DNA from: Aspidapion aeneum
Taxonomy: Eukaryota > Arthropoda > Insecta > Coleoptera > Brentidae
Direction: 5' to 3'
DNA length: 64,000 bases
Assembly (NCBI GenBank): GCA_963576565.1
Contig: OY755044.1
Coordinates: 40,135,235 to 40,199,234 of the forward strand
The notes below the pieces were generated by a model. It made no database searches, had not been told where the DNA came from, and worked only from the letters and a program-made list of their open reading frames with translations. Of the stretch, positions 47,474 to 59,270 are shown piece after piece. Positions within the stretch are counted from its first letter, which is position 1; every line of letters begins with the position of its first letter. The position numbers were made by a program, and so were the translations under genes.

Positions 47474-48176
47474 CTTAAGCTACGTTTACATTTAGAAAGT
47501 ACTGGCAGCCATTAAACTTGTTCAATGTTTTGTGTTTACACGTTGTCAAGTTTAGTTGCCAAGCAGTAAAAAAGAAAATGGCGGTAATGTTAAATGTTAA
47601 AGTTGTTGTGTGTGAAATTGCCAATAATTTAATAAATAATTTAAAAGGAAAGAAAACTTGGAAAAAACGAGTTTGGGCTAGAGATTGGATTGGACGTAGA
47701 AGTACTCTGGGTGCGTCAAAATGACTCTTAAAGGAGATATCAACTAAAGATGCCAATTCTTATAGGAATTTTATTAGATTATCGTACCAAAAATTTAAAG
47801 AACTGTTAAGACTAGTTGAACATAAACTGACAAAATCGGAAACGTGTATGAGAAGTCCTATTTCTTCCAAAATAAAATTGGAAGTCACATTACGATATCT
47901 GGCCACTGGTAATGGTTGAGTTTTGCTACGTTGCAGTATTTGTACCCATTGATTTCCATCCCACTTATTCATTGTAAAAACAGAACGATTGCTGACCTGT
48001 TTTAACAAGGAAAGTACAAACAGAAATTCTGCCTAGCAGCAAGTAAACTAGCCGACCCGTCAAGTCATGGAAAGTACTTGCGGGAGAGTAGCAAGTGCAT
48101 TTTCTTGTAGTTGATACATGGCAAGTTTAGTACCAGTACTTTCCGCCAGTAAACTCTCCAAATTTATAGCTTAGCT
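47474..48176 (+). mobile_element. PIF/Harbinger deletion derivative in channel intron
   Basis: The left taagctacgtttacatttag followed by 'aaagtactgg' is repeated on the opposite strand at the right end (ccagtactttcc ... atagctta, with ~15 extra bases). In the left half three frame-shifted pieces (47518-47930) encode KKTWKKRVWARDWIGRR, YRNFIRLSYQKFKELLRL and IKLEVTLRYLATGNG, the N-terminal third of a Harbinger transposase. The DDE catalytic region is missing. It lies in the sense orientation within the intron between the S3 and S4 exons. Confidence 0.7.
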
Positions 48177-48272
48177 TATAATAAATAATATATAAATAAA
48201 GTGAATTTACTGCATCCCAGTTGCGGTTCTAAGATGGTTTCTTAATGGCTAGTATGAGATTTAAAACTAAGC

Positions 48273-48672
48273 ATTACACAGCCCCACAAAAAAAAGTTCA
48301 TAGTGGAGGGTCGGACATATGTATTCCCATGTATTTTTCGACGCTGAATCCGATCTCGAACTCAGAAATGGCCCTCCACGTCTCGAATTGGCCACAGGGA
48401 TCAAAAATGGCCATTTTTCCGGTCCCAAACGGGCAATATCAGTTGGCCGTGAACTTTTCGACCACAACCTCGACTTTGGCTTTAGAATGCACCTTTAACC
48501 ACACCTCATCCCGGAAGCCACCTCTCAGGCCATATAGAGGCCATTCTTAGCCCCTGGGGCCAATTCCAGACGTGGGGGGGCATTTTCGAGCTCGGGATCA
48601 GATTCAGCGTCGAAAAATACATACGTATGTGCGACTCTCGAGTATGAACTTCTTTTTGTGGAGCTGTGTTAT
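48273..48672. mobile_element. 400-bp palindromic element in channel intron
   Basis: Left arm: acacagccccacaaaa, 'aagttcata', 'tatttttcgacgctgaatc' and 'gaattggcc'. The right arm holds their inverse in mirror order to 48672. The arms are ~140-150 bases with scattered mismatches. It is more GC-rich than the surrounding intron, has no transposase and belongs to no family I can name. Confidence 0.8.
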
Positions 48673-48870
48673 AGGCAAATAAAATATAGCAGAAAGTTTT
48701 TTTTTAATCCTTAAGCTGGTTTAGTGGAAATAAGGGCACAACTTGTTAAGAAATATACTTTTAATTATTTTACGTTGTTTCCATGTATATTTTCGCCTTC
48801 ATCAGGACTTGAACAATTGTTCGTTTTTTGTTTGTGCAGTAAATAAAATTGTTTCGTTTTTTGCTTTTAG

Positions 48871-49083
48871 TGCCATAGAATTATTTAAAAATTTCACAAA
48901 AGCAGACGAAGAGGAGCACATAGACTCCGGTCTGTCAGTGCTACGAACGTTTAGACTGTTACGAATTTTAAAATTAGTACGATTTATGCCGAATTTAAGA
49001 CGGCAACTGTTCGTTATGTTGAGAACTATGGACAATGTTGCCATATTTTTCTCGTTGTTGATATTGTTTATCTTCATATTTAG
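48871..49083 (+). CDS. Ca-alpha1T: T-type calcium channel, exon with repeat II S4-S5
   Basis: The exon starts after tttttgcttttag with one base that completes a Ser codon with the previous AG, and ends with AG before gtgagtat (phase 2). It encodes the S3-S4 loop ([17 protein letters not shown]), the S4 voltage sensor with regularly spaced Arg/Lys ([16 protein letters not shown]), the S4-S5 linker ([13 protein letters not shown]) and most of S5 ([15 protein letters not shown]). The positive residues at every third position are the gating charges. The end of S5 is supplied by either of two alternative downstream exons. Confidence 0.95.
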
Positions 49084-52000
49084 GTGAGTATTCTGCTTTT
49101 TGTGTTTCGATGTTGTCTTAGCCAGAACCTGAACACACAATATATAAATACAGTTGGCGTTGGGAGTACGTATTTCTGTAATAACCGAATTTAATGCGGG
49201 AAGTTTGTAACGGTTGCACTCACCAAGTTTGGTTATGTTTAGTATAATCAGCACATCCGAACTCCCAACTGCAAACGCAAACGTCGTTTATAAATTCGGT
49301 GTAATACATAATAACAGTTTTACTTAAGGGAAAGTCAGGCGAAACATCAGTTCAATTAAATCAATAATTGCATTTCGTCTTCTTTTTAAACGGCACAAAT
49401 TTAGCAAAAAGCAAAAGACTAAAGAGCATTAAAAATGAAAAAGAAAAACATTATAACCCACTATTAATTGTGAAAAATGTTTCCTCGATTATTGCACGCT
49501 TCGTGGTGAAACAAAAAAAAGTTGTGGTTTTTTGTTGTTTAATCTTTAAAAAATTGTTTATTGAAAATAAGTTTTAAGGTATTCAAGGAAAAATCTAAAC
49601 CTAGAAGTTTTCACTTAACTATGCTTACTGTGTATTATATTATTATTGAAGTTAGGCAGATGGAGGAATTTTTATTAATTAAAATATAGATTCCTCTAGT
49701 TTTCTAGGTTCTCATACTTTTTGCATTTTATTATGTACAGTAATATATTTTATAAACGTTTTCAATTTTTTTTAAATTAATCCTACGAAGATCAAACACA
49801 AATTGTTTAAAAGAAAGTAATTTTTCATATGACGTTTATAGTTTACATCCTGTGGTAAAAAATTTTTGTTTTATTAAATTATAATTTTTGAATCTGATGG
49901 ATTGTGGAAAAAAACCTAGCTAACTGAAAAATTACTTATTTTTTAACGGTTTGGTTTAAACTTCGTAGGAACAAAAACAACAAAAAACATATATTAAAAA
50001 ACGTTTATAAGAATATAATTTTTACTAAATTAATATGATATGACAGTTAGATTGTGCAGCTTAATTTGTTTTTTTTTGTTTCTTCGGCTTCCCTTTTGCA
50101 AAACTGTCAGTAATAATAGCGATCTAGTCCTAGTTTGTAAGAGACGCAGTTATTTTTATCATTAACACTTCAAAGAGGAGCGTTGCTTAAATATTGCACA
50201 AAAACACCCATAAAAAGTCAATAACTTAAATTTTAATTACTAATTTAAATCACTAGGTATTTTTTTGTTTTTCAGGGAAAATTGGGTAGGGGTGGCATTC
50301 TAAATTATTGTCAAAATATTTTTGTACATACGTTATACCCTTATTTGGTTTAATTTATATTACTTGAGTATATAGATAGATTGATGTTTAGGATCGATAA
50401 ATTCTATAAAACTCCTTACTTATACACCACTTCACCACTTATACCTACTTCTTCTTTGGTTGTTAATTTTTTCTTTCCAACACTCGATGCACTGCACACT
50501 TAAGGATATTACATTACACAAATATTTGACTTTTGTACATAGTCATTTCCATTCGTATATTCATATAAGTGGCTAAAGGGCTTTGATTGCTTACGTGAGT
50601 TTTGGTCGTTTTGTAATTTGTATTTATTTTTGCTCTCTAAAAATTTAAATCAAAAATTATTCAAACAATTGTATAATATTTACCAAATTAGAACGTGAAA
50701 AGTTTAACATTATTATATCTATTTTCATTCAGTATAAAAATCATATTTACAAATTCGTGATAAAATATTTGAGGGCAAAAATAGATTCAAAATTTCCAAT
50801 ATTGTTGTTTGTGCTAAAAAAGCTTTAGCTAGAAGTCGGAATCCAAATTGTTTATTAGTTGTTATTTATACGGGGCATAATTGGCAACCGTGGAAGTAAT
50901 TCATATATTAAGCTTTGTGGCAACGTTGCACGACAGCATTGGTGGGAATTGGTTGGGGTCGGTTGTTGCTGCTTTATCATCATATTAAGATTAAGCTAAG
51001 TTTACGTAAGCATGTTGATTTTGAAGTGAAAAAGTGTTATAGTAACTGCGGCAGGACTCGTTGCTTAGAATAGTTTACCTTTAATGATAATAATAGGTAT
51101 TTAATCACAAATTAAAGTTTTTCATATCTGAATCTAAACAAGAAACCAAAAAACAAGATATAAAATCATTTAGGCATTGAAATTAAATAAATAAAAAATA
51201 TAAGTTTAAGAGATTGTGTTTAACTATTAAATAATGAAGACTAAAGTAAGGTAGGAATAAAGCTCATTTAAAATATATATTTGAAAACAAATTACTTATT
51301 GAGTTGTAAAATCTCATATTTCAGTTAGATTTTTAAAATTGTCAGCGATTCCCATTTGGCAATACCCAAAAATAAGAGATAATATATATAAAAATAGAAA
51401 TTGCCAATATAAACTGCACAGTATGGATACGTATTAAAAAAAACAAAATATTGGGAGTTAGAAACGAGAAGTTGTTGCAGTTTTTGAGATATTTAGCTAG
51501 AAATTCGAAGATAAAAGAAAAATTTTTTAGAGTACATGCCCCTTTTTCTTCCTCTGAACTTTTTTGGAATGCATCATTGGTAGATTCTAAAACACAAAAC
51601 GAATTCCTTATTTTATCTAGATTTAGCAACTTTTTTTTGTGACCGCTATCAAACAAAAACTAAAGGAAGATTGGCTAGATAACTAAATTGTAAAAATCTA
51701 ATAGGAAAATATTTGTATGCATACAAGTCCAACAGGACTTCTGGAGATTATCATTATTTTATTTATATATAATTCCTTATATCAAAATATTAAAATAATT
51801 TATTGTTGATTATGAGTAATGTAAAAATTAACCATAATTTCTACAGCTTGATAGAAATAAAAAAATATATAGTCGTAGCAGATACAAAAAAAAATTACAG
51901 GAGATCAATAAACTTTTAAGAAAAACAAGATTTTGTTTTTCTAACATAATTGTATAGGAGCAGGCAAACATTTAACGTCCTGTAGGGACGAGCTCCTCGA

Positions 52001-52090
52001 CCTATGTGAAACTGAACTTTTGATCACGAAATAAGTCCCAAAATACTTCCTTTTAGTATCCCGTGGAATAGGTATGGAAGTTTTTTTTTT
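49084..52090 (+). other. Long intron 3, first part, nothing firm seen
   Basis: AT-rich intron sequence from the donor at 49084. A loose inverted similarity ('gggagtacg', 'cgaatttaatgcggg' and 'ccgaactcccaactgcaaac') at 49,150-49,300 may be a small eroded MITE. No exon, RNA gene or clear repeat was found in the remainder. Confidence 0.5.
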
Positions 52091-52850
52091 AACTACGCTC
52101 GATTCGTAATAGATCACACAATTCTAAATCATCGGGTATTTGCCGACAATTTGAGTAGTAGGGCCGGTGGGACGTCATAAATCCAAGACGGCGGCTTTTT
52201 TCATGTATTTTTCTAAACTTTGACTTATAACCTTTGCAAAATTAGTTTTACAGAAAAACTGTTAATACAATCCAGTAGAACAACAATTAAGATAGTGAAG
52301 AAATTAGCTCTATATCTTAAAAACTAACTAAGATATAAATATTTTTAAAAATACAAAAAAATTGTAACTTTTATTACCCAAGAAAAAAAATTAGGAAGGA
52401 AGTTTTAGACTAGCCCAAATTTAAGTCGCCAAGTGTTTGCCTCAAATATGATTGACAGCACGTGTGTGATGTCATAATTCTAAGATTGCGATTTTTTCCA
52501 TCTTTTTTCACAAACTTTTGCTTTTAACTTTTGCCACATCAACTTTACAGAAAAATTGTATTAGTTACCGGTTTTTTCCAATAGAACAGCAATTTGATTA
52601 TTCCCTCAATGAACGTTGTACCTCCAGAACTAAAACAAAATTGTAACTTTTTTAAATAATACAAAAATTATAAGAATTCAAAATTGATCAAGAAAGTTTA
52701 AGACAACCTTCGGTCGGTTGGTGATGGATCACTTAATTTTAAAGTTTGTAAAAATTTATGCCGCCATTTTAGATTTATGACGTCATATAGGCCCTTCTAC
52801 TCAAATTGCTGCCAAACACCCGGTGACTTAAAATTGTGTGACCAATCGAT
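52091..52850. repeat. Mosaic of direct and inverted repeats in intron 3
   Basis: 'tcacacaatt', 'tttgagtagtagggcc' and 'gacgtcataaatccaagacg' at 52,110-52,195 recur on the opposite strand at 52,752-52,845. A third, direct and weaker copy ('gtgatgtcataattctaaga') is at 52,468. The ends are inverted and ~100 bases long, as in a non-autonomous DNA element. Confidence 0.65.
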
Positions 52851-52989
52851 CTAGTGTAGTTTTAAAAAAGCTTCCACAACTATCCCATCAGACACGATCT
52901 TTGACTATAAGCCACTCAACTATCTGTTTGTATATTGTATTTAGAAACATTCTATATATTACTGTGTCGCCTATAAGGATGTCAAAATC

Positions 52990-55900
52990 ACTTAATCCAG
53001 CTTCAACCGTTAGAGGTTGGTTTGCAACTAAGTGACGTTAATATAATGGTTTTAGCATCTACTTTAAATTTGTTTAACGAAAACAAAACAAAAGGGAAAC
53101 ATATACAAAGAAAAATATAGGTGCCAAAGAGTTCCTAGGTTTATTGATTCTGGTTTATTTAAATTTTTAGTTATTAAAAGTAAAAAATTACTGTTAAATT
53201 AAGTAGAATTTTTAAACAAAACAGCTTTTTGATCTTATATTTTAAAATTCACCAGTGTAAATGTCAAAAAGTTGAGAGGTAGGCAAAAATTTAACGCCCT
53301 GTATATGAAAAACGAAGCGCTTGCCGACCTACGTGTAAGTTAACTTTTAATCAAGAAATAAATCAAGTAATCACCCCTCTTTATTAGTATATTATATTTA
53401 GAAACACCCTGCTCCACGGATCAGGGCGCCAGAGGCACTTACTCCAGCAAAGCTTGGACGACGGAAACCAATAATTATGAAACAGATAATAAAATCATTT
53501 CTAAAAAGCAAATAATTACCGTTAGGTATTAAAAATCAAATCTTTTAAGCACGAAAGCAGGCAGTTTTAATTCTGCAAGAGAATGTGAAATCATTCCTGA
53601 AAAAGTAAATAATCAGTTTTCTACAAATTCAATGTTAACTGGCAGCAAAACAACAGAAATGATTGTTTTTATTATTTTATCCATAACGATAGCAGATAGT
53701 ATTAATTATTAAGATATTAGGAGGTTAATAAATTTTTAAATATTTAAACTTTACTTTGCAATACTTTTAAATAAAACAATATTTTGATTTTGTATTTTAA
53801 AATTCACCAGTAAAAATCGCAAAAAAGTTTACAGGTAGGCAAAAATTAACAACCCTGCACAGAATCTTCTATTATAAACGTTCCCTGAAAAAAAGGTTTT
53901 TACTATTAGTCCCAAGAGGTTCAAACTAAAAGCATTCAAGAGAAGGTAGTTTTTTGTACATTTATTTTTCAATGGTAATTTTTTTCAAATTCACCTAAAG
54001 TTCTTTTTCCATCAATACCACTCATAGTGGGTTTTCTTTAACGGTTTATGAAATATCGACAGTTAATTTTAAGAAAATGCAAAATCAAGTAGTAGTAAAA
54101 GTAGATAATCTCATTCGTTAAAATTTAAAAATTCCTCTAGCGAGAATCTAGGTCCGCAAAAGGAATTTTCCACTGAATCTACTTCTAACGCGGTCCATGA
54201 AAACAAAAATCTCAAAAATTTTAGTGCTTATTAGCTAAGACAAGATTGGTTTAGAAGACCGAAAGCGCACACATACTTAAAACATAGCAAGTGACACAAT
54301 TATGAATTCCTAGGCTTATTGATTCCTGAATGATTCCTGAAAAAAGTAAACAATTAATTTTAGTAAAATTAATAATAAAACCTCTAGTGAAAATCTACGC
54401 GCCAAAACACTTAATGCAGCAAATACTGGTTTAGAAAGACCGAAACACAGACGCGCTTTAAATCAGTTACAGTTAGCTGTGAAAGTGACATCAATATGAA
54501 TTTCCGGGTCTATTGTTTCCTACTTCTGGAATAGATGATAACTCATCTTGCGCCAATCTACTCCCATATTCAATAAGTTACAACTTTCCAGTCAAAAATT
54601 TCAACACAAAATCTAACGATTAAGAAAAGCAAAAGAAATAAAATACATTATTGCTCCTTAACTAAGGGTGCCAAGGGCACCAGTATTGCCGCAAACGTAG
54701 GTTCAGAAGGGCAAAACCACACATGCGATTTATTTAAACCATTAGAGGTACCAAGCAAGTGTCATTATTTGGAATTCAAAGGCTTGATGATTGACAATAG
54801 GACTTCTAATAATTATGAAAGAGATGGTAAAATTATTTAAAAAAAAGTAAATAATCACTTTTATTAAAATGCAAAAACCTCTACCGGATATCTAGGTGCA
54901 AATTCAATACGTTTGTCTTTTAGTTTGAGATATGTATTACAGTTATAACGCCTACCATTAATACGGTTAAGGGTGCCAAATGCACTCAATGCAGCAAACA
55001 TTGGTTTACAATGACAAAAGCAAAGATGCGTTTTAAACCAGAAGAGGTGACAAACATAAGATATTAATATTAATTCCCGGGTTTATTGTATCCTAATTCT
55101 GGAACAGATAATAAAATCAAAATCTCAAGTCCTCTGATGCTAATCTACGTCCTAGTTCAATAACGATACAACCTTTGCATCTAACCAGAATGCTACCAGG
55201 AAAAACAAAAAAATATTATTACTCCTTAACTAAGGGTGACCTTCATCTGGAAAATATTGGTAAAGGAACGAAAGCACACATGCGATTTAAAAAATTGTGG
55301 CATAACAAGTAAGTCTCATATGAATTACTAGCCAAAATAATTGACAAAATACAAATTCTGAACATGAAAGAGATGATAAAACCATTCCTAAAAAAAGTCT
55401 TATTACTTTTACTAAAATACAAAAATCTGTAGCGGAAATTTAGATTCAAATTCAATAAGTTACGGTCAAGGATATAAATATGTCAATAGTTACTGCCCCT
55501 GAGCTAAGGTTGCCAAATGCACTTAATGCAGCAAATACTGGTTTAGAAGGACAAAGTACAGATTAACTTTAAACCAAAACAGTGGGACAAAATTGACATA
55601 AATCTTAATTCTGGGGTTTCCAAGTTCCTTTACCAGATTTACAAAAATTTTAATATTTACTTTCATTAACAGTACTCTAGTGCGAATCTATGTCTGAATT
55701 TACCCTAAAGATGGTACTCATTAAAGAGCGAATCCTATAAACGAGCCGTACCAGTAGCTCACACTGTATCGATATTCAGATGCTGATTCGCGAATATGGA
55801 TAAAGTATCAGTTAGTGTACCGGCTTGCTTGCTAAAAATAAGTACACGGTTTAAGAGTGCCAAGGGCAATTAGTGCAACAACTATTGCTTTAGAATGACA

Positions 55901-56640
55901 AAAGTCCACATGCGCCTTAAATTAAGAAAACTGATTATCCTGTAAGGCAATTGCGCCAAACAATAACATTTAACAAATAACATTCACATTAGTAACGTTA
56001 GGGCTCTTAAGCAATGGAGCGGTCATTCCTAAAGAATTTATTGTTCACACATAAATACTAGTTTCTGCTTCTAGAACGATCGCTTTAGAGAGGAAACTTA
56101 CAATTTAAGTAGAGCAGTTCCACACTAAATAAGGTCAAACATAAAAAAGTCAATATTTATTAATTCCCCAAAGCTAGGCATCGCAAAGGCACTTAATCTA
56201 GCAAATATTGACTAAAGAGGACCAAACCACAGCACAGATACGTTTTTCTCAAACCACTTAAGGTGGCAATCACGAATAAATTCCTAGACTTCTTACTTAA
56301 GTCTTTTTGCTTTAATCTTAAAATGCATGTAGCAACAAAATTATAAATATCTTATCAATCAATTTAAAAAAAAAACAACTGATAAAGAAAATAATCTATT
56401 TTCCTTAAAACACCCATAAATGGTTTGTATTACATAAGTGGTGCTTTTTGTAGGTTTGCTTTATTCTTATTGGTGTCATTAAGTTTGAATTTATTTTAAT
56501 GTACATTATTACATTTTATTTTAAAAAACGACAACAATCATAGGGATTAAGCGGAAAAAAAATCCATACATAGTGCTACTCCAAAACTAAGCGTGCCAAA
56601 GTCACTTAATCCAACATAAAAGAAGAAGAAGAAGGATAGC
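52990..56640. repeat. Decayed tandem array in intron 3, ~260-400-bp spacing
   Basis: The core 'aagggtgccaaatgcactta' plus 'atgcagcaaatattggttta' recurs in diverged form near 53,420, 54,405, 54,668, 54,973, 55,235, 55,510, 55,850, 56,185 and 56,590, followed by 'acacatgcg(a/t)tttaaac' and a 'tattgattcc' motif. The spacing varies because of indels. There is no open frame across units, so it is a non-coding array. Confidence 0.75.
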
Positions 56641-57936
56641 ATAGTTTCGATTTAAACCATTATATGTGGCAAGCAAGTGCTAAATGCACGTTTTGGTTTG
56701 ACAAAATATATATCGTATTGAAATCCAGAGTTAAATAGTGTTTAGAAGCTCAGCTTGGCTTAGCTTCTTTTATGTCACAGTATTTTAAAATGGGTAAACT
56801 ATTCTAAGAAGAATCCTCGGAGAGTACGCTAAACTAAAATAATACCATTCAGCCACTTTTTATCGGATTGAGACTAACTTCATACTAACATTCCAAACAT
56901 CACCAAAATTAAACAGATGACCAAAATAATTAGGAATCTAACCAATAATAAAATCTACAGAACTTAGTAGTATTTGAAAAGAGCAAAAGCAACATTCAGA
57001 ATTTACAATTATAAATTAAGCTTTATCAAAAAATTAATCTATTATCGCAAATTAAAATATTTAAATATTATTTTTAATGTTTTGCTACTCTTCTGTTTAC
57101 TTATTTTTAAAACCAGGTACAGGATGTCCTGGCCTTCTCTGCTTTTGGCTTTTATGATTATATTATTCGTAATAGAGAAATAGAGTTTAAACCAAATAAA
57201 TCGGTGCCTAGTTTATGTGGATAAAAATGAATAAAAATAATATATTTCAATTAAAAATTTGACATTTATTTTGCAACCTTCAAAAATCTATATAAACAAA
57301 CTATTTTATTTTTCTAACCTTTAGATTTATAAAAAACAGGGAGCCTCAGAGTTTTTGACAAATTTACGTTTTTTATAATAATTTATATTCTTTATTGCCA
57401 TACCGATCCATATTTCTTAATGTTTATTATACTACGATACGATGCGATAGTTTTAACATCAAAGCCGTAAGTGTCTTTTTTTAAAAATATTACATGTTTT
57501 ACATTTCTTTTTTTATTTTGCATAAGATAGTGTAGACCTCCGGACTAAATAATTGTTTATTACCTTGACAAATTGTAGCCCTTTTTTCTGTCGGCTAAAG
57601 AACTTTTTGTCTCGGGATCAAAAATAGCACTTAAATCCCTTGTGTATACATCAAATTGCATAATACAATAAAATTTCATTTTTTAATTATTTTAAAATGT
57701 TTTTTACTAACTTGATTGGCACACCGATTATAAAAACGTTTAAAAAAATTAAAATACTATACTTTTGCTACAAATGTTATGTCAATACTTTTGCTCCACC
57801 GCGAATAATCAACTCGCAAAAGCGAAACACAGAGAAGGTACTTTAAGTTGGATTAAAAAAGAGTCGCGTCAGGTTGCTCTTGCATTCTATTTTCCAAGTT
57901 CTTAGATTCTAATTGATGATTTTTGGGATGTTGTAG
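56641..57936 (+). other. End of intron 3, nothing seen
   Basis: AT-rich sequence up to the acceptor of turret exon A. The 69-codon frame at 56974 has no splice signals or recognisable content. Confidence 0.5.
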
Positions 57937-58084
57937 TATCCTGGGTATGAATATCTTTGGTTGCAAGTTCTGTACGAATTATACGCTGCCTGAGGAGAAA
58001 GGGATATGCGTAACAAATGCCGATGAGGACAAAGATCGCAAAAACTTTGACTCGCTGTTGTGGTCTCTAGTTACTGTTTTTCAG
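57937..58084 (+). CDS. Ca-alpha1T: T-type calcium channel, alternative repeat II turret exon A (3 Cys)
   Basis: This 148-base exon lies between acceptor gggatgttgtag and donor caggtactcc. Its first base completes Ser with the AG of the S5 exon, and it ends at a codon boundary. It encodes the end of S5 ([12 protein letters not shown]), an extracellular turret ([19 protein letters not shown]) and the start of the pore helix ([13 protein letters not shown]). The turret has three cysteines and one possible N-glycosylation site (NYT). A homologous exon at 61639 encodes the same part of the protein with the same phases, so only one of the two can be used per mRNA. Confidence 0.93.
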
Positions 58085-58411
58085 GTACTCCTTTCTTGGT
58101 TCATATTAACTGAATAGGTAAAATTCTTAGGCAACAAAAATGTGCTATAATATGAACAAAGAAAACTTACCCTATAATGAAGGGTATGAGTTGTTTTTTT
58201 AGCTCATCACGTACATATGGCCACATACGTGTCATTGTGAATTACATTGACAGTTTGCCTGAAAATAATTCTGTAGAATTATTGTGAACACCGTAAAATG
58301 TATTCTGGTATACCATTCGCTCCGGTTTTAATAGCAATTTCGGGGGTATACGTTTTTTTTCTTTAAAAATATTTCAGATTTTAAGAAACCTGTTTCGATC
58401 TAATGTTCCCA

Positions 58412-58645
58412 CTGTGCCTGACCTGTCAACCGATCCAAAATTATCTCAGTCAAAAAGTAAGGTCGTCAAAATAATTTTTTTATTGTGGACAGTTCAAGCA
58501 TATACATATATATTTTTTGTGTCAACTGAAGAATCAGTAGATGAATTGTCAAATTGTATTACTCGAGCTTAAACTATGCACACTTGACATCTTAATATTA
58601 ATTTTTGACTGAGTCACTTTTGTGCCTGTTAACAGGTCAGGCAGT
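58412..58645. repeat. Inverted-repeat element between turret exons
   Basis: 'tgcctgacctgt' (58415) and 'acaggtcaggca' (58632) are perfect inverses. Next inward, 'ctcagtcaaaaa' faces 'tttttgactgag'. About 234 bases in total, AT-rich interior, family unknown. Confidence 0.6.
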
Positions 58646-59073
58646 ACCGGTGTGCTTGGCTCAACCTTGGTTTTTGTCGTTTCATATTCTTTGTTGCACT
58701 AAGGATTTCACCTATTACCTACTTTTGGTTTACTAGTTAAAATTGCATAAATATGGTTTTGAAATTGTTGCAATCCAATTAAACTCTTGGTAATTAACTA
58801 GTAAGACCGAAGTATAAAATTTTTTGTTTTGTGAAAACATATTAATAAAAAATACACAAAGCGTAAGATGAACATTGTCGGCCAAAAACTAAGAAGATGC
58901 AACTAAAAAGGTAAGTTTTGTATATATCTTATCTTGTATCCTTAAAGTAGGGTTTGTTACAACTTGATATTATAATTTGCATGAGAACATCGGATAATGT
59001 TTTTTGTTTAAAGACATTTAATGGTTGATGTCATTATTAATTAATTTTATTTTAACAAGCCATGTAATTTTTC

Positions 59074-59262
59074 CAGTGGCATATATAGAAAAAAGTTTCG
59101 GGGTGGGCCCGAGACAGTTTGGGGGGGGCCCGAGACCTCATGAGGCTGTATTTTATGCTATTTTATGTGTGTATTCATGAAATATGTGGAAAATATCCAA
59201 AAAAATCTAAGCTTCGGGGGGGGCCCGGGCCCCCCAGCCCCCCCCCCGTATATACGCCACTG
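59074..59262. mobile_element. Complete 189-bp hAT-type MITE
   Basis: The termini cagtggcatatata and tatatacgccactg are inverted copies with one mismatch. An exact 8-bp target duplication, aatttttc, flanks it (59066-59073 and 59263-59270), as in the hAT superfamily. The interior is built from runs of G and C with gggcccgag motifs. It is the only complete member of this family in the window. Confidence 0.92.
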
Positions 59263-59270
59263 AATTTTTC

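Noticed and set aside
49368..49577. 69-codon + frame in channel intron
   Set aside because: No consensus splice sites with the right phases and a Lys/Phe-rich chance composition.
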